From positions 434,001-498,000 of the forward strand of contig NW_006763308.1 of the NCBI RefSeq assembly GCF_000218685.1: DNA of 64,000 nucleotides. The letters run 5' to 3'. The first letter of the stretch is position 1. The number at the start of each line of letters is the position of its first letter. The translations under genes were made by a program, and so were the position numbers. This document shows positions 1 to 11,210 of this stretch, one piece after another. The DNA comes from Serpula lacrymans var. lacrymans S7.9. Taxonomy: Eukaryota; Basidiomycota; Agaricomycetes; Boletales; Serpulaceae. The notes under the pieces were generated by a model. It was given only the letters and a program-made list of their open reading frames with translations, did not search any database and was not told the DNA's origin.

Positions 1-1114
1 CACATACAATCAAAAGCCTTCAAATTAAGTTGTCAAAGGCCAACTGCAACTTGGGTCTTGCTAGAAAGGCTCTCACACAAAAACATTCCTGCATTAGATG
101 TTAGAATGCTGAGCTGGCAAGCAAAAAGGCCTTGCTTGCAGCCAGAAGTGCGGAGGCCATGTAAATGAAGAGTACCTTACAAGCACTGGAGCAGAGTGCG
201 GGTGCAGCAGCTGAAAATCTTCATGATGTATATTTGAGAGTGCAGTGGCTGCACATCCTCCTTCAGAACAAGAGGCGCAAGGACACTTGTTCAAAACCTG
301 CAGCACGGTTAGCCAAGGTAAGCCTTAAAGAAGTTTGCACCATCACAATTCCACAGATGCAGAAGGATGCCTTGAAAAAGGCAGCGGGACGTAAGGAGGA
401 GCTGGCGGGGCACATTAGAGCATTCGAACTTTGTGCTGAAAGGAGTGAGGCAGACATTGCATCTCCGAAGGATGACTTGAAGGACAAGTGTGCACCTATC
501 AGATGTGTGCACTTTCAACATCCCAGAAGCACGCAAGTGCACTGACGTGGAGAAAATAGGGGGCACTGCATCAGTTGGCAATGCGGTGCATCATTTCCAA
601 GGGGGTCTACTCACAGCAAAGTTGCTCTCTCGTGAGATCACTTGTTCTGGCTGGCTGTGTGCACAAAGCTGTGCATAAGCTCATCCAGCAGGTGTTCAAG
701 CTTCTTGGCTTGCCCATACCTCCATAGATGAGTAGGCAGACTGCTGCCAGTGAAAGCGCAATACTTGAGGATGGTGTAGCAGCAAAGGTCCAGTTGGCCC
801 ATGAGACGGCACAAACAAAGAGTGAGCATAATCCCAAGTTAGAGTGCTTGAAATCTGACTTATATACTTGTAAGTCTCACTGTCAGCACTGATGGAACAT
901 CTGATAGGCATGTGAACTATGAATCTTGGCATGTTTTATACAAAGTTACCTCCCATCCCCAGAATGATGTAACACCTGCCAAACCAGTTATGCAGCTTCT
1001 GGGAGTTGAATCTTTGAAGAACCCTAGAAGGCCTTCAATTGTCAGTAGCTGCTCTTGCAACAATTTACAAGACTATGCCACTGATCAGCGGCATAGTCAC
1101 CATAGTTGCTCTTA

Positions 1115-1226
1115 TAGTGCTATAATAGGTTTTATTTGCACATATGTACTGTACAAACCCCTCTGCTATATAGTGCTATAATAGGTTTTATTTGCACATA
1201 TGTACTGTACAAACCCCTCTGCTATA
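1115..1226. repeat. 56-bp perfect tandem duplication
   Basis: Bases 1115-1170 and 1171-1226 are the same 56-bp sequence twice in a row, beginning TAGTGCTATAATAGG and ending CTCTGCTATA. The unit sits inside the pseudogene at 165-2871 and contains the TATAGC/GCTATA words seen in the TIR elements at 49341 and 53806. Confidence 0.95.
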
Positions 1227-1249
1227 TATCAATAGGCTTTTTCCTGATG
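1227..1249. mobile_element. Remnant terminus of TATAGC-rich TIR element
   Basis: The stretch ending in GCTTTTTCCTGATGAA matches the right terminus of the complete element at 49341-49962 (GTTTTTCCTGATG). No left terminus is recognisable upstream, so this is a truncated copy inserted in the pseudogene. Confidence 0.5.
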
Positions 1250-2871
1250 AAGAAGTCCTTCTGGCTGTTCCAAGCATGGAAATCTGAGAAGTTACTGGCT
1301 GATCTTGGCAATAATGCTTTGTCCAAGAAGCCTGCTCTTTCACCATCATTTGCTGAAGCCCTGAGCCGTGCAAAACATCAGCTGGTTGCAGAGGCTGGTG
1401 GGCTCGAGTGCTGGAACAGCCTCTTACCCTTTAAGCGCACCAAATTGGAGTTAACAATAGAGTTTTCCATGGTGTGGACACTTGGACAAGATGCCTACCT
1501 TGGGTTATCAGAGGCAGAGAAGCATGAGGCTGAGTTCCTTGTACGTGCAGGGTGTTGCATGCACAAGGAACTAGATGCAGTGCTCCTTGCAAACAAGGAT
1601 AATGATGCAACGCTACGCTACAGGGTGCTTCTTATGGTGCTGATTGCGAGCCAACTCCTGCCAAGGCGCATGCACTGAACAAGTCAAGCCAAGGAGCAGT
1701 CAAGGCAATCAGTCTTGCAAGCAGAATCTTCAACAATAAAGACACATATTGCTGGTATATGGAAAACAGAGGGCTGGTGGCCAGTCAATTTCCCGACATG
1801 AGCAATGTCAGGTTCCAGTCTCATACTGAAGCTGCGGAGGTAGTTCTCATGGATCATCAAGCTATACTTGAGTTTCTGGAATTTGTACAAGATAAGAAGG
1901 GTCACCGGAAACTCAATCTCATAGAAGTCAGCTTGTACAAGGCTCTCCACTGTTTGAAGACAATAATGGAGGCTGTTACCATTGTGATATATGATAGTAT
2001 AGTCTTGCATCCATACTTGAAGATGGTTTGGGGGCCAGGCACAGAGTCTCTCAATGTGCTGGACTTGGGACTGTTACATGAGGAACCGAAACAGCACCTC
2101 AAACTCATTTATACCAATCCCAAGCTGATCTTTGGTGCTAATGTGCCCCCTGAGACACCTTGCTTTGGTGGTCAGCCCTGGTATACTCCTGCTGCTATGA
2201 CTGCAGCATTCAAACTTGGCTTCAAGCTTGAGCATCTGTCTCCAATCACACTAGCCCTATTCTAGGAAGCACTCCACAAGTAGGAGTCATTCACAACTGA
2301 ATTTGCGCCAGGAGGCACAATCAACCAAGCCAGTACCAAGGAGTGCAATGCTGCATGGATGCCTGCAAGAAATAATGCAAACAAGGGGGCCCTTGGCGCA
2401 TTTTGGCTGCGTGCATGAGATAAGCCTACCTTATCAATGCATCACCACAATGTGATCACACAATTTTGCCACAATGACACACAGTCATTTGTGGACGCAA
2501 CATTCACCTCAGAAGATTTTTGCCATGCCATGCACCTCCTCAATATTATTCAGAATGAAGAGGGCGAGGTCCAAGTAAAGAGGCAGAGGGTCACAGAGAG
2601 GCAGCAGAAGGAAGCACAGAAGACGGCAAGCCGAGAGGCTGAATGTGGTGCCATAGCAATGGTCCTGACACCAAATGAAGAAGAACTGAATTGACTCACC
2701 AAGGATAAGCTAATCATTCAACTGGAGATTCACCGGGTACGAAACTCGACTATACCTCGGGGCCTTGGAATGGGAAGCATGGTGAAGAAGGACCTCATAA
2801 GGATATTGATAGCTCAAATCTCCTTTGTTCTCCAGCAAAACATGAACACTGCGAGTGCAAGTGGTCCCTGA

Positions 2872-3494
2872 GAGCAAGATGGAAGCTTGGACTCAAGCTA
2901 GGGGCACAGTCAAATGATAAGATGCTCGTGATCACTAGTTTCTTTTCTTTTTAATAACACATGGTCATTCATTACTGACGAAATTATAAAACTAGAATAA
3001 AAGACTATAGTACTTTCAGTGTCATGTATTATTAATGTGTGTATAAGAGTATCCTCACCTCAGTCTTTGAATGATAGACTGAGGTGTAAAATCATCAGGA
3101 GAATGAGTAAGTACGGGTTCACGGGAAAATCTGATGTCAGGAGAGAAAGGACTTTCCCATAAGGGAAAGTTCTCATGTGCATTCTACAATAGTCAAGGTA
3201 GGATTATCTCTATGTGTAAAACATCCTATCCACTACAATTACTTCATGTAGTACAAATACAAATACCTACTTGCTATGTGTACATTCCAAGCTCAATACA
3301 CCTTATATCACACGGCTTGCTCGAAACTATTCCCTGTGTCATTTCATAGCGTGGGGCTGCTGTAATTTTGAATTAAGATAGATTTTGAGTATGTCCTCAA
3401 AGCCTGGGCAGGAGTGCTTCTCCATGATAGATATAAGTGATTGTTGGGATTTGCTTGGATTCTTTGCAATAATGATATGACGATCCTGAGACTT
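2872..3494. other. Intergenic, AT-rich
   Basis: I see no gene or recognised repeat. Short ORFs here lack any recognisable motif. Confidence 0.5.
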
Positions 3495-3700
3495 GACAAA
3501 ACCAGATAAACCCGGTCTCTGCCAAAGCAGCCATTGTTCTCCATGGAGCATAGCCACCACTCCATGGAGTAACCATTGTTCTTCTAGGAGTTATTATATT
3601 GTAGCGAGTAGCACCTCCGACTATAAGTAGTAAGGGGTTTAGTATAGGAATACCTCAGTCATTTCTATAGCCTCTTGGGCAGCGGCTGAGTTTCACTTAG
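3495..3700 (-). repeat. Dispersed repeat R1, copy 1
   Basis: This stretch recurs in inverted orientation at 19463-19780 and partly at 60026-60128. Shared words include TCTATAGCCTCTTGGGCAGC, TTTAGTATAGGAATACCTC, CTCCATGGAG and ACCAGATAAACC. Copy 1 directly abuts the stop codon of the Plavaka pseudogene (3707-3709). R1 may therefore be a Plavaka terminal region, with the other copies as orphan ends; this is inference. Confidence 0.75.
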
Positions 3701-5809
3701 TTTTATTAAGGCTTGGCACAAAGGAAGAAATCTTCATCGTCTTTTTCCATGCTCATTTTAAGATAATTCTCAAAAGCAAATATTTTTTCCCTACGCAGCA
3801 GCCAGGTGATTTGAGGAGCTTCATTCCTCTTATTGGAGGCCCTCTATCCATCTTTAGCAAAGTCTATATGAAATTGTTCAAACATCTCCATATTGTAGTT
3901 GTTGGTGGTGCCAAACCATGTGATAAACTCCTGGTAGTGTAAGAGGGAATGAAATTTAGGTATGTTGAAATGGTCCCTGACTCCAAGACGAATAAGGATA
4001 TCTTTGTGTTGGTGAAAAATATTGAGAGATCGGGCAAGGTAGCCCAAGGTGGTATCATCATACGTCAGGTATTGTGCTATCTGAATAAAGTCTAAAAGTG
4101 ATTGATAGGTGATGATAGCATGACGTGGAAGTTAGCCAATAAGGCATCCAAATAGTATCTTTGCCATATCTTTCCGTTCCTTCCCCCCTATTTGACCAAG
4201 AGCAGAAAAGCCATCCTTGAAATAACGAACACCAAAGCAGGAAGGAAGTGCTCTGATGCATGCATCAAGTTCCTTAGGATCTAGTATTTTCTGGCACCAA
4301 TGCACCATGTGCTTGAAAATGCCCTGGAATAACTGATGGAGGACATCAGGAGTGATTGCAATATGGATGTTACAGTGAGGAAACCTGGTCCAAAAAGGCT
4401 TGTAGACGGATCCAGATACTAGTTGCTCCTTGCACCTCTCTTGAAACTGATAGAATAAATGTGTATCTTCCTTAGCCTTGTTAATTACTGACTCTGTCCA
4501 TTGATCAGTATGTGGCTCTCTTGCAGTAGAGGCTAAAAGCTCTTCTGGAGGTTGTTTGCATTTGGGGCAGGTACCATATTTTGAGCACGTCACCAGACAC
4601 TGCTCTGGATAATCGGCCACATAGCAGACTAGCACAGAGTATACTCTTCTTACTGCTCCATCTCCTCCTACTACCTCTATTCCATCCCTCCCAACTTTTT
4701 TTAATGGGTCCAAAATAATCTTCATTGACTCATGAAATAGTCTCTGCACTCTGGATGACTTTTCTCTTGAAGTGAGTTGCATGCCTATAATTTTGCTTAC
4801 AGACAAGTAGCCAATAAGATACAGGCATGCTGGCTTGGCCTCCATTGTATTGCACGTGGAATATTGCCCAAAGTTAGATACACAGGATAGGCAAATTTGG
4901 AATCTGAGAACTGCATCAATTGTGTTTTTTCTGTAGCAATTATGACTGGTGAAAGAGCTGCTCCCTTAGATAGACGTGCCTGCACACATAAGAGTCAACA
5001 TTCAAATAAAATTAATATCCAGCGTAATACTGACCTGGATTGCATGCCACCTATTTCCAGTCCACATTTCATTGTAAATTCTATTCTCTTTTTATGCATT
5101 ACTGAATATCTTCTTAGGTTTGTAGACAATGTGTTTTGCATGGGCTGGGTTGCCAAGGAGGCTACAAGTGGCAGAAAGGACGTCACAGTAATAAGTTAGA
5201 TGCTTGTCATCAGGGGCATCTGGGAATGCAATAGTTTTTGACGTCTAATCAGCTCTGGATGGAATACCAGAGTCAACTATCTTGTGTAGCCCTCTAATGT
5301 TGTGATAGAACAATCTCAGTCTCTCTTTGACCTGAAACAATGGCTTCTTTAAGGAGATCCAGGAAATGAATAGAATAAAGACATACCCCTGGAATAGCTA
5401 ACAAACAGTCAAATGATTTGTGACCTATTCCATCCTGGATTGCCCAACAGGCGACTCGTCAGTCTGTTTCTGATGCAAATGGAAAGAATATAGTATGCTG
5501 TGGTCCAGAGGCAACTGGGAAATTATTATCCATATCCACATCCCCATAGCTGGCTACAGCCCCTTTTGCCCCTTCAAACTCTTTTCTCTATCTCTCATGC
5601 AAGGTATGGTCCATACATATTATCTGACCTGCTGTGGGGTGGAGAATTTCTACATGCTTATCATCATTATCATTCAGGGAAATGGCATTTGGATGATTAG
5701 AAGGACTTGCTGCCTCCCCTGGCTCCAGATCCTCCTGTTCAGGTTGCTTGAGTGGGATGAATGCAAATAAATCTTCTTCAATATCTTCCATGGCATCTCC
5801 AATAGATTC

Positions 5810-6209
5810 TGTTACAAGTAACATACCAGCACCTACTTACGCTTCACTTTTGTACTTCTACTTTTATTTTCCAAGTCACATGACCAGTCATGTGACCATT
5901 TACTTTACTTTACATTTTCGACTTTTCATAGTCACATGACTGGTCATGTGACACATCACCTGACCAGTGTCTAGACTCATCATGTGACCGGTCACATGCT
6001 AGACATCGGACTTTGAACTTTATTTACAACTGTACAGTACCTCTGTATTTTAGTATATATACAAGAGCAATACATGGGGAAGGACTCAGCGAGTCCTCCT
6101 GTTGTCTAGCACAACTAACTCACTGCAGCCTAAGGGGTAACCACTCCCCATCATCTTCTTTATAGTGTGTTCCTGTGTGCGCCAGGGTAAATAACTTTTG
6201 GTTGTTACA
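5810..6209 (+). mobile_element. Solo LTR, Gypsy family G1, TSD GATTC
   Basis: A 400-bp TG...CA LTR (TGTTACAAG to GGTTGTTACA) flanked by GATTC at 5805-5809 and 6210-6214. It has a TATA-like run near 6054 and the G1 3' end with TGTGCGCCAGGGTAAATAAC. Removing LTR plus one duplication rejoins the Plavaka frame (QEES-IGDAM). The U3 part holds a cluster of CACATG/CATGTG boxes. Confidence 0.95.
5875..5997. promoter_or_regulatory. E-box-like palindrome cluster in G1 U3
   Basis: Repeated inverted pairs built on GTCACATGAC and GTCATGTGAC occur at about 5876-5901 and 5932-5953, with further single boxes to 5997. These match the CACRTG core bound by bHLH factors. A regulatory role is inferred, not shown. 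Confidence 0.5.
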
Positions 6210-6332
6210 GATTCCTCCTGGAATGGATGTGGAGGGCCGTAGGGTTTATCTAAATTTTCTTCCACCAGAAATCCTTGCCTCTGCAAGTTGCCATCCTGCT
6301 GGGTTAGGATCTATCTCAATTTACCCTTGCGG

Positions 6333-8154
6333 TGTCGATGATGAGAACTGTTGTTAGAAAACCACACACAAAAACAAACTAACAAACAATCCTCCCAGAT
6401 TCCACGGAACTTGTTTATGGGCTTTGCCTCCTAGAACAGTGGGTGCTCTGGTTGTTCGTGGGGTGGTATGTATGAAGGTCCTTCAAAGTAAAACCCAGAG
6501 AGGTATGGGTGTGGGTTTTGAGGAGGAGGAATAGTTGAATTTATAGAAGATAGGGGCTTAATGACGAGTATAGATGAGCACTACCTTGCTAATTGTAGCA
6601 CAAAGTAGGTTTGAGAACGATAAAGATGACGAGGTGACGAGGTTCCCAGTGATAGCAGGCTCCTGACGCACAAACTGTAGTGCTCAGAAGGACTCTAATT
6701 GAAAGGGATGACAGTGACTTTCAAAAATGACGAGTGACGATGACAGCAGATAGCAGTGGTAACAGTGGGAAGTATTGTGACCACACTGGATCACAAGTAG
6801 CAGAGTAGTGAACTTGAGATTTAGAGAAGAAGTCTGGAATCGAGTTTTTTGTTGTTTTTACAAGGTAAAATACAGGGGTTTATATAGTGAAAAGAAAGGC
6901 AGGCTATGCACAGTATAGCTGCGCAAAAAGAATGAGAAAGAACATGAAGGAAGGAATGTACGCTGATGAATCCTGCGTAGTTGCTACAGGATAAGATCAT
7001 CAAAATAAGGGAAAGAAAGGGATAGAACAATGAATGCTGTGAGTAATGTTACAGGTTTGTACAGCCATGAAGTAAAGTCCAATAGCAAAAAGAGAGCAGG
7101 AAAATCATGATGTCATGGGAAGATGCAGTAAAAAAAAGGGGCAAGGAAAAACACTATCAGTATCAACACAGTTCCTTTATTGTCAGTCAGGCATTCTAAA
7201 AAAATATGTGTCCATAAAAATGATTCAAAAATCAAAAATAATCGCACTGTAAATGAATGTTCTGCTGAAAAAAAAGAAACTGGAGCCACCGGTCCACCAC
7301 CTAGTCCAAATCCGACAGTTCCATGGCCTTACCAATGGACTGGTTGTGTTGGACCACCTGATTAAACAAGGGAGGGAGAGGAGTAGTTCCAATTTGGAAC
7401 AAGTGAGTCCCAGGCAGCGTGTGGTAGGTGTAGCTGTAGCGAAGACGATGGACAAAAGATAAGTGTACCCAAGTGAATGGGACAGCGATGAACATGGGCA
7501 ACGCAAGGGGACAAACCTTCTCCAGCTCAAAAACTACCCACCCACACTCCAACCAGGCAAGACGAGCGACCGATGTTTTGATAGTATATGATGGCAGATC
7601 GACGTCATGAAGATGGACCTGTTGCCCTATTTGGACCGGCCGCCGGGGCTTTGCTGATATCAGCAGTGGCACATGGTAGTCAAGGGATCGGCGGCGGAAG
7701 CGGATAGGAAGTGGTGACATCAGAAATGGTGGGGGTGCAAATAAGATGAGGAGGAGGAGGGTGGAGGTGACAGAAAAGTGGACTAGAATGGGGATCCAGA
7801 AACGACCGTCAGGTGAGAATAAAAAGGAGAGGAAGGGGCCCATGGTGGGGCTAGGCAAAGGAAGGGGAGTAAGGGAAATGACACAAGCGAGGGCGCAATG
7901 CAATGTATAGCCAGTGGCGACGCGAAAATTTGCCAAAATGCCAAAATGCCAAAAGTACCGAATGGAAAAGCAAAGGTGAGCATGACTGGATTGCCTAATA
8001 GAGGTGGTGCTGATCAGCCACAAGTTCAAAACAGGCAATATTAATTACTATTCCACGTGGCACTGTGCCTGTGTGGCGCAAAGGCGAGTCTTTTCGAATA
8101 TTCGCTTCGTTATTGACACCTGTCCATGCTACCAATCAATTTTGGTGCATGACA
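6333..8154 (-). mobile_element. Solo LTR, family L1 copy A, 1822 bp, TSD GCGG
   Basis: Sense is the minus strand: TGTCATGCACC at 8154 down to ATCGACA at 6333. GCGG flanks it at 6329-6332 and 8155-8158; the next base is shared with the LTR end, so a 5-bp duplication is also possible. Removing it rejoins the Plavaka N-terminus (CAWYR-KGKL). Near-identical to 37599-39425. U3 carries the ORF at 7301-7843; a TATA-like TATATAA lies near 6880 and tracts of repeated C/T words follow. Confidence 0.92.
7301..7843 (-). CDS. L1 U3 ORF, copy A: predicted single-pass membrane protein, 180 aa
   Basis: I start at 7843 because the ATG sits in CCCCACCATGGGC, a near-perfect Kozak context, and because all three L1 copies keep exactly 543 nt from this ATG while indels lie upstream of it. 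Residues about 15-38 are strongly hydrophobic (FWIPILVHFSVTSTLLLLIL), followed by a basic stretch (RFRRRS) and a soluble, aromatic-rich C-terminal part (RRPVQIGQQVHLHDVDLPSY; FTWVHLSFVHRLRYSYTYH). An AATAAA (reverse complement at 7176-7181) lies 120 bp after the stop. I recognise no family. The translation is identical to copy C. It could be a chance ORF kept open by youth. Confidence 0.55.
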   Translation of the reverse strand: MGPFLSFLFSPDGRFWIPILVHFSVTSTLLLLILFAPPPFLMSPLPIRFRRRSLDYHVPLLISAKPRRPVQIGQQVHLHDVDLPSYTIKTSVARLAWLECGWVVFELEKVCPLALPMFIAVPFTWVHLSFVHRLRYSYTYHTLPGTHLFQIGTTPLPPLFNQVVQHNQSIGKAMELSDLD

Positions 8155-8298
8155 GCGGTACCAAGCACAGCTTCTTGCAGAGCCAAGGTGCGTATTGAGG
8201 GCACGGCTGCTGGAAAAAAATCTGCCACATGATGCTGGGCATGGGTGAGGAGTATTACGGTTGACAAGCATTTTATTAGGTTGGAGAATAAGGAACAA

Positions 8299-8526
8299 TG
8301 AATGCTACAGAGAACCCAATTTTACAGATGTTCAATAAGGTCACATTAGGAACAAAGACAAGGCATTATGACGGCATTTAAGAGATTGGAGAGTAACAGC
8401 TTGCAGATGATTGGATGCCTTGACTGCCTGAAGAGAGGATGCGGAGGAAGTGATCAAATTTGAATACCTTGCCATACTTCCACTGGTCCCCCTTGCACCT
8501 GAAATGTAGCTCAATACCAAAGGGGC
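8299..8526. other. Spacer between Plavaka and kinase relics
   Basis: No feature recognised. It separates the start of the Plavaka pseudogene from the 3' end of the FunK1-like gene; both are on the minus strand. Confidence 0.4.
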
Positions 8527-10920
8527 CTAAAATGCAAATTGCTCGTCATTGGACCTCCAAAGATCCAGATGATGGACAAACCCTGATAGTCTGCTAAAAG
8601 GCCTCCTCAGATTCTTCCACCTTTCATTGCATTGAATTTCCTCTAGAGCTTCCCCGAGGATATCAAGAACATTGCCATGGGAGGCATATGACAGTACAAA
8701 GAATGGTGGCGGACCTGCCTCTACACATCTTTTTGAGAGGAACAATGTGGACCCAAACCGAACCTTGCAGAGGTGCTTGAAGTAAGGGATCATAAAGGCA
8801 AAGTATTCAGATACATAGTTTTGAAGAAACAAGCTGAGACCATCAACTCTGCCAAAGGTCTGATACTTGTGGAAAGCAGAATCAGAGCGGGTAAACATTG
8901 AAGTGAACTCGGGACTTAGCCATTTCTTGATGTCATCCTTTTCTTTAGCATTTACATCTTTCATCTCATAGGGCTTTACCATCAAGACACACATGGCCAG
9001 CAATGTGTAATAGAACAACTGCAGGTTGTGATGGGCAGTGTGTTGAATCCAGTCACCAGGCTGTGCATTTTGCACTTCCACCGCCATAAAAGGCTCTGTC
9101 CCCTGTAAAAAATACATAAAACAAAATAATTGAACGATGGCCAATATAAATACTTACTGTACGCTCAAGAACATGATTTCCATTATCAACTTGCCAGCCC
9201 TCTGATCTCTCTGTTGTATAACCTCATCAAGAGTACCCTCTGCAACATCCAATGTCCACTCAGGTTGATTATGACGTAAAAATGAATCCGGCAAATAGAC
9301 ACTCTGGTTGGAGCGGATTATTTCTTCCTCATGGTTAACGGTGGATAGCATGGACTTCACCAACTCTTGCAGCTTCTGGACGTCACCAGGTTTCAATCCA
9401 AAATAGTGGTCATCCTGGTCTGAATCTTCAGACACTCACGTCATCAAGAATGTTCCTTTGAGTTGTCTGAATGCTCCACTAACTCTTCAGTATCTTCAAA
9501 TACAGCTGCAAATCCCCAGTCTGCAAGTAAACCCCTTTGTATGTGAGTATTGGGAGGTGCACATCCCTCTGGAGCTTTCAAAGGGGGCCAGTCAGACAGT
9601 GCTTGATCCATGATAAGGGAGTTGCTGATTGAGCCATCCCGGTGTAAGACTTTCACAGGAACTTGGCCTGAAACAGAGGTTGCCATCGCCATCTTGTGAC
9701 CTAGTTAATGTTAGTATAGACAAATAAATGGTGGATATAATACTTGCTTTTGATGAGATCAATGATCACAACAAGGAGCTCCTCTAGGCAATTAAAATCT
9801 GTTATAATTGCACCAGCAGGTGTAGTCGTTAAACGAATGTGAACACACAGTTGGTAAGGGTGGTGTGGATGAGCCAAAGCTTGAGCCCTCTCCTTGTCTT
9901 TCTGGGATAATGTGGAGCCAAGGGCATTATGAATATTGGACGTAGAATTATATTCTGGACTTTGGCTTGATTGATCATGCTGGGCCCATCACTTTGAGCT
10001 GCAAACTTTCTCTTCACAAATGAGATGTGGGACTCCCTTTACTCCTTTTGCTTTAAGCAGGCAAAGAATTGTACCCTCAGTAAGATGACGGCGAGTATCA
10101 TACCAAGCATTCTTCACTATCAGATTGACACCTTTTAACCGCAATATCCATGGGTCATCTGATATTCTCAATATAGGTATTTGTGCTCGCCTGACTACAG
10201 TTCTACATCCATGGATGCTGTCAGACATGAAGAGAATATAGTGAACCTTTAATTCACCCAAAGCGCTGACGCAAACATAATTGGGGTTAGCCCTAGTATT
10301 GTAGCCCAAACACCCGTCTGAGCCATGGGAAAATCCAAGGAGAAGGTGAAGGAAAAGTGTCGGTTGCTGGTGAAGATTGAGTTCAAATGTAATGTAATGA
10401 TTGAGCTACCCTGATCCATTTAGAGCAAAGTGAAGGAAGAACCCTGTATAGAAAGACCTTAAAAGTGTATGAGATTAATAGGAGACTAGACAATAATATA
10501 AGAAGTACCTAGAGTGTAGATATGTCGGTCTTGTGCAGCCCCTAACAAATGACAATCTTCCCATAAGCTGTTCGTGTACCTTGTCAAAAGAGGCTTTATT
10601 TTCCTCTTGGTCCTTGAGCTCGCCAAGACTGTCGGCATTTCTCATACTTGCAGGAGGGAGCTTAGGGGGATAAGACGTGTCACTGGAGGATATGAGTACA
10701 AGATCTGGGCGGCGCCTCCACCAGCATCACCAACTGCTTGGACAGCATGCACAGAAGTCCACCATCTGGACCTCTTGAAGGTGCCGGAATCCACAAGCTG
10801 ATCAACTTTGTGAACCAGATAGTTGAGAAGGTCTGCAACCTCTCCTTCTGAGCCAGGGCTCCATGGTTTAGTCAAATCCGGGCAGGAACTTGCAGCAGTC
10901 CACTTCCCTGACTCAGATGA
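8527..10920 (-). pseudogene. FunK1-like protein kinase, probably decayed
   Basis: Reading leftward: PWSPGSEGEVADLLNYLV (10875-10820) and RRRPDLVLISS (about 10720) match FunK1 N-terminal blocks; LRLKGVNLIVKNAWYDTRRH and GTILCLLKAKGVKGVPHLIC (10170-10020) match the beta-3/alpha-C region; KVLHRDGSISN (about 9640) is the HRD catalytic loop; GLLADWGFAAVFE (about 9530) is the DFG-equivalent; ERTGTEPFMAVEV (spliced, 9165 to 9090) and HHNLQLFYYTLLAMCV (about 9040-8990) are the C-lobe signature. An intron is likely at about 9153-9103. The loop reads HRDGSISN where HRDxSxxN is usual, which fits an active kinase, but frames do not join cleanly near 9180, 9440 and 10700. It could be intact if introns explain every break; I favour decay. 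Confidence 0.65.
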
Positions 10921-11210
10921 GTAAAGCCCTTCCTGTCAAAGGCATTTGAAGGCAGTGAACAAGGGGTTTTCTTGAGGGAGAGCACCCGGTGTAGATGGGA
11001 AGAGTTCAAATAGGGGAAATAGGATGTGGAGTATATCTTCAAGGGCGCAGTAACTCTTCAAGGGAGCTGCCTCTGCCTTGATAAGGGGGTCCATGAAGGT
11101 GTGATAATATTGCTTAGGTCCTTTAAATAGGAAAGCATTGAACTGGAACAGGGATAAGTGAGAGAGAAATCAATAAAATAATGGGATGGACGTACTTTGG
11201 GCTTGGTTGG
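10921..11210. other. Upstream part of kinase region
   Basis: Possible further 5' coding pieces on the minus strand (SSMLSYLKDLSNIITPSWT, 11150-11090), too weak to assign. The stretch ends exactly at the start of L1 copy B. Confidence 0.3.

Larger units (their letters stand above)
165..2871 (+). pseudogene. Decayed multi-copy Agaricomycete transposon-type protein
   Basis: Pieces in shifting frames read in order like a large repetitive protein family I know from many Agaricomycete genomes (no settled name or Pfam that I can give). Visible blocks: a coiled-coil-like start (165-545), STDGTSDRHVNYES near 885-930, the cysteine block AGCCMHKEL near 1545-1575, NVRFQSHTEAAE near 1800-1840, EFLEFVQDKK near 1870-1900, LDLGLLHEEPK near 2060-2095, FAPGGTINQ near 2305, NANKGALGAF near 2375-2405, and a lysine-rich tail to 2871. 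Frames are broken by stops at 545, 1678, 2265, 2418 and 2694 and by a repeat insertion near 1100-1250. It is therefore not functional. The 5' end may lie outside the window. Function is unknown; the copy number and decay suggest a mobile-element gene. Confidence 0.7.
3707..8298 (-). pseudogene. Plavaka-type DNA transposase pseudogene, split by two solo LTRs
   Basis: The gene reads leftward. Near 8271-8155 is an N-terminal C2H2-like finger (CPASCGRFF then SARSCAWYR). After the L1 LTR (6333-8154) it continues in the same frame (KGKL), reaches the G1 LTR (5810-6209), and continues with IGDAMEDIEEDLF. Typical Plavaka blocks follow: SPVIIATEKTQLMQF and YPVYLTLGNIPRAI (4985-4860), VADYPEQCLVTCSKYGTCPK (about 4620-4560), ITPDVLHQLFQGIFKHMVHW (about 4360-4300), GVRYFKDGFSALGQI, HFNIPKFHSLLHY and FEQFHIDFAKDGWRASNKR (to about 3830). 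Two in-frame stops (TAG near 5588, TGA near 5450, the latter where TGG is expected) and frameshifts near 4800-4130 show it is dead. The encoded enzyme would be a DDE transposase of the Plavaka group within the CACTA superfamily. Confidence 0.85.

Noticed and set aside
7253..7530. ORFs of 60-101 codons in other frames of the L1 LTRs (also at 11835 and 38228)
   Set aside because: They overlap the U3 ORF in other frames, lack a good start context and change more between copies.
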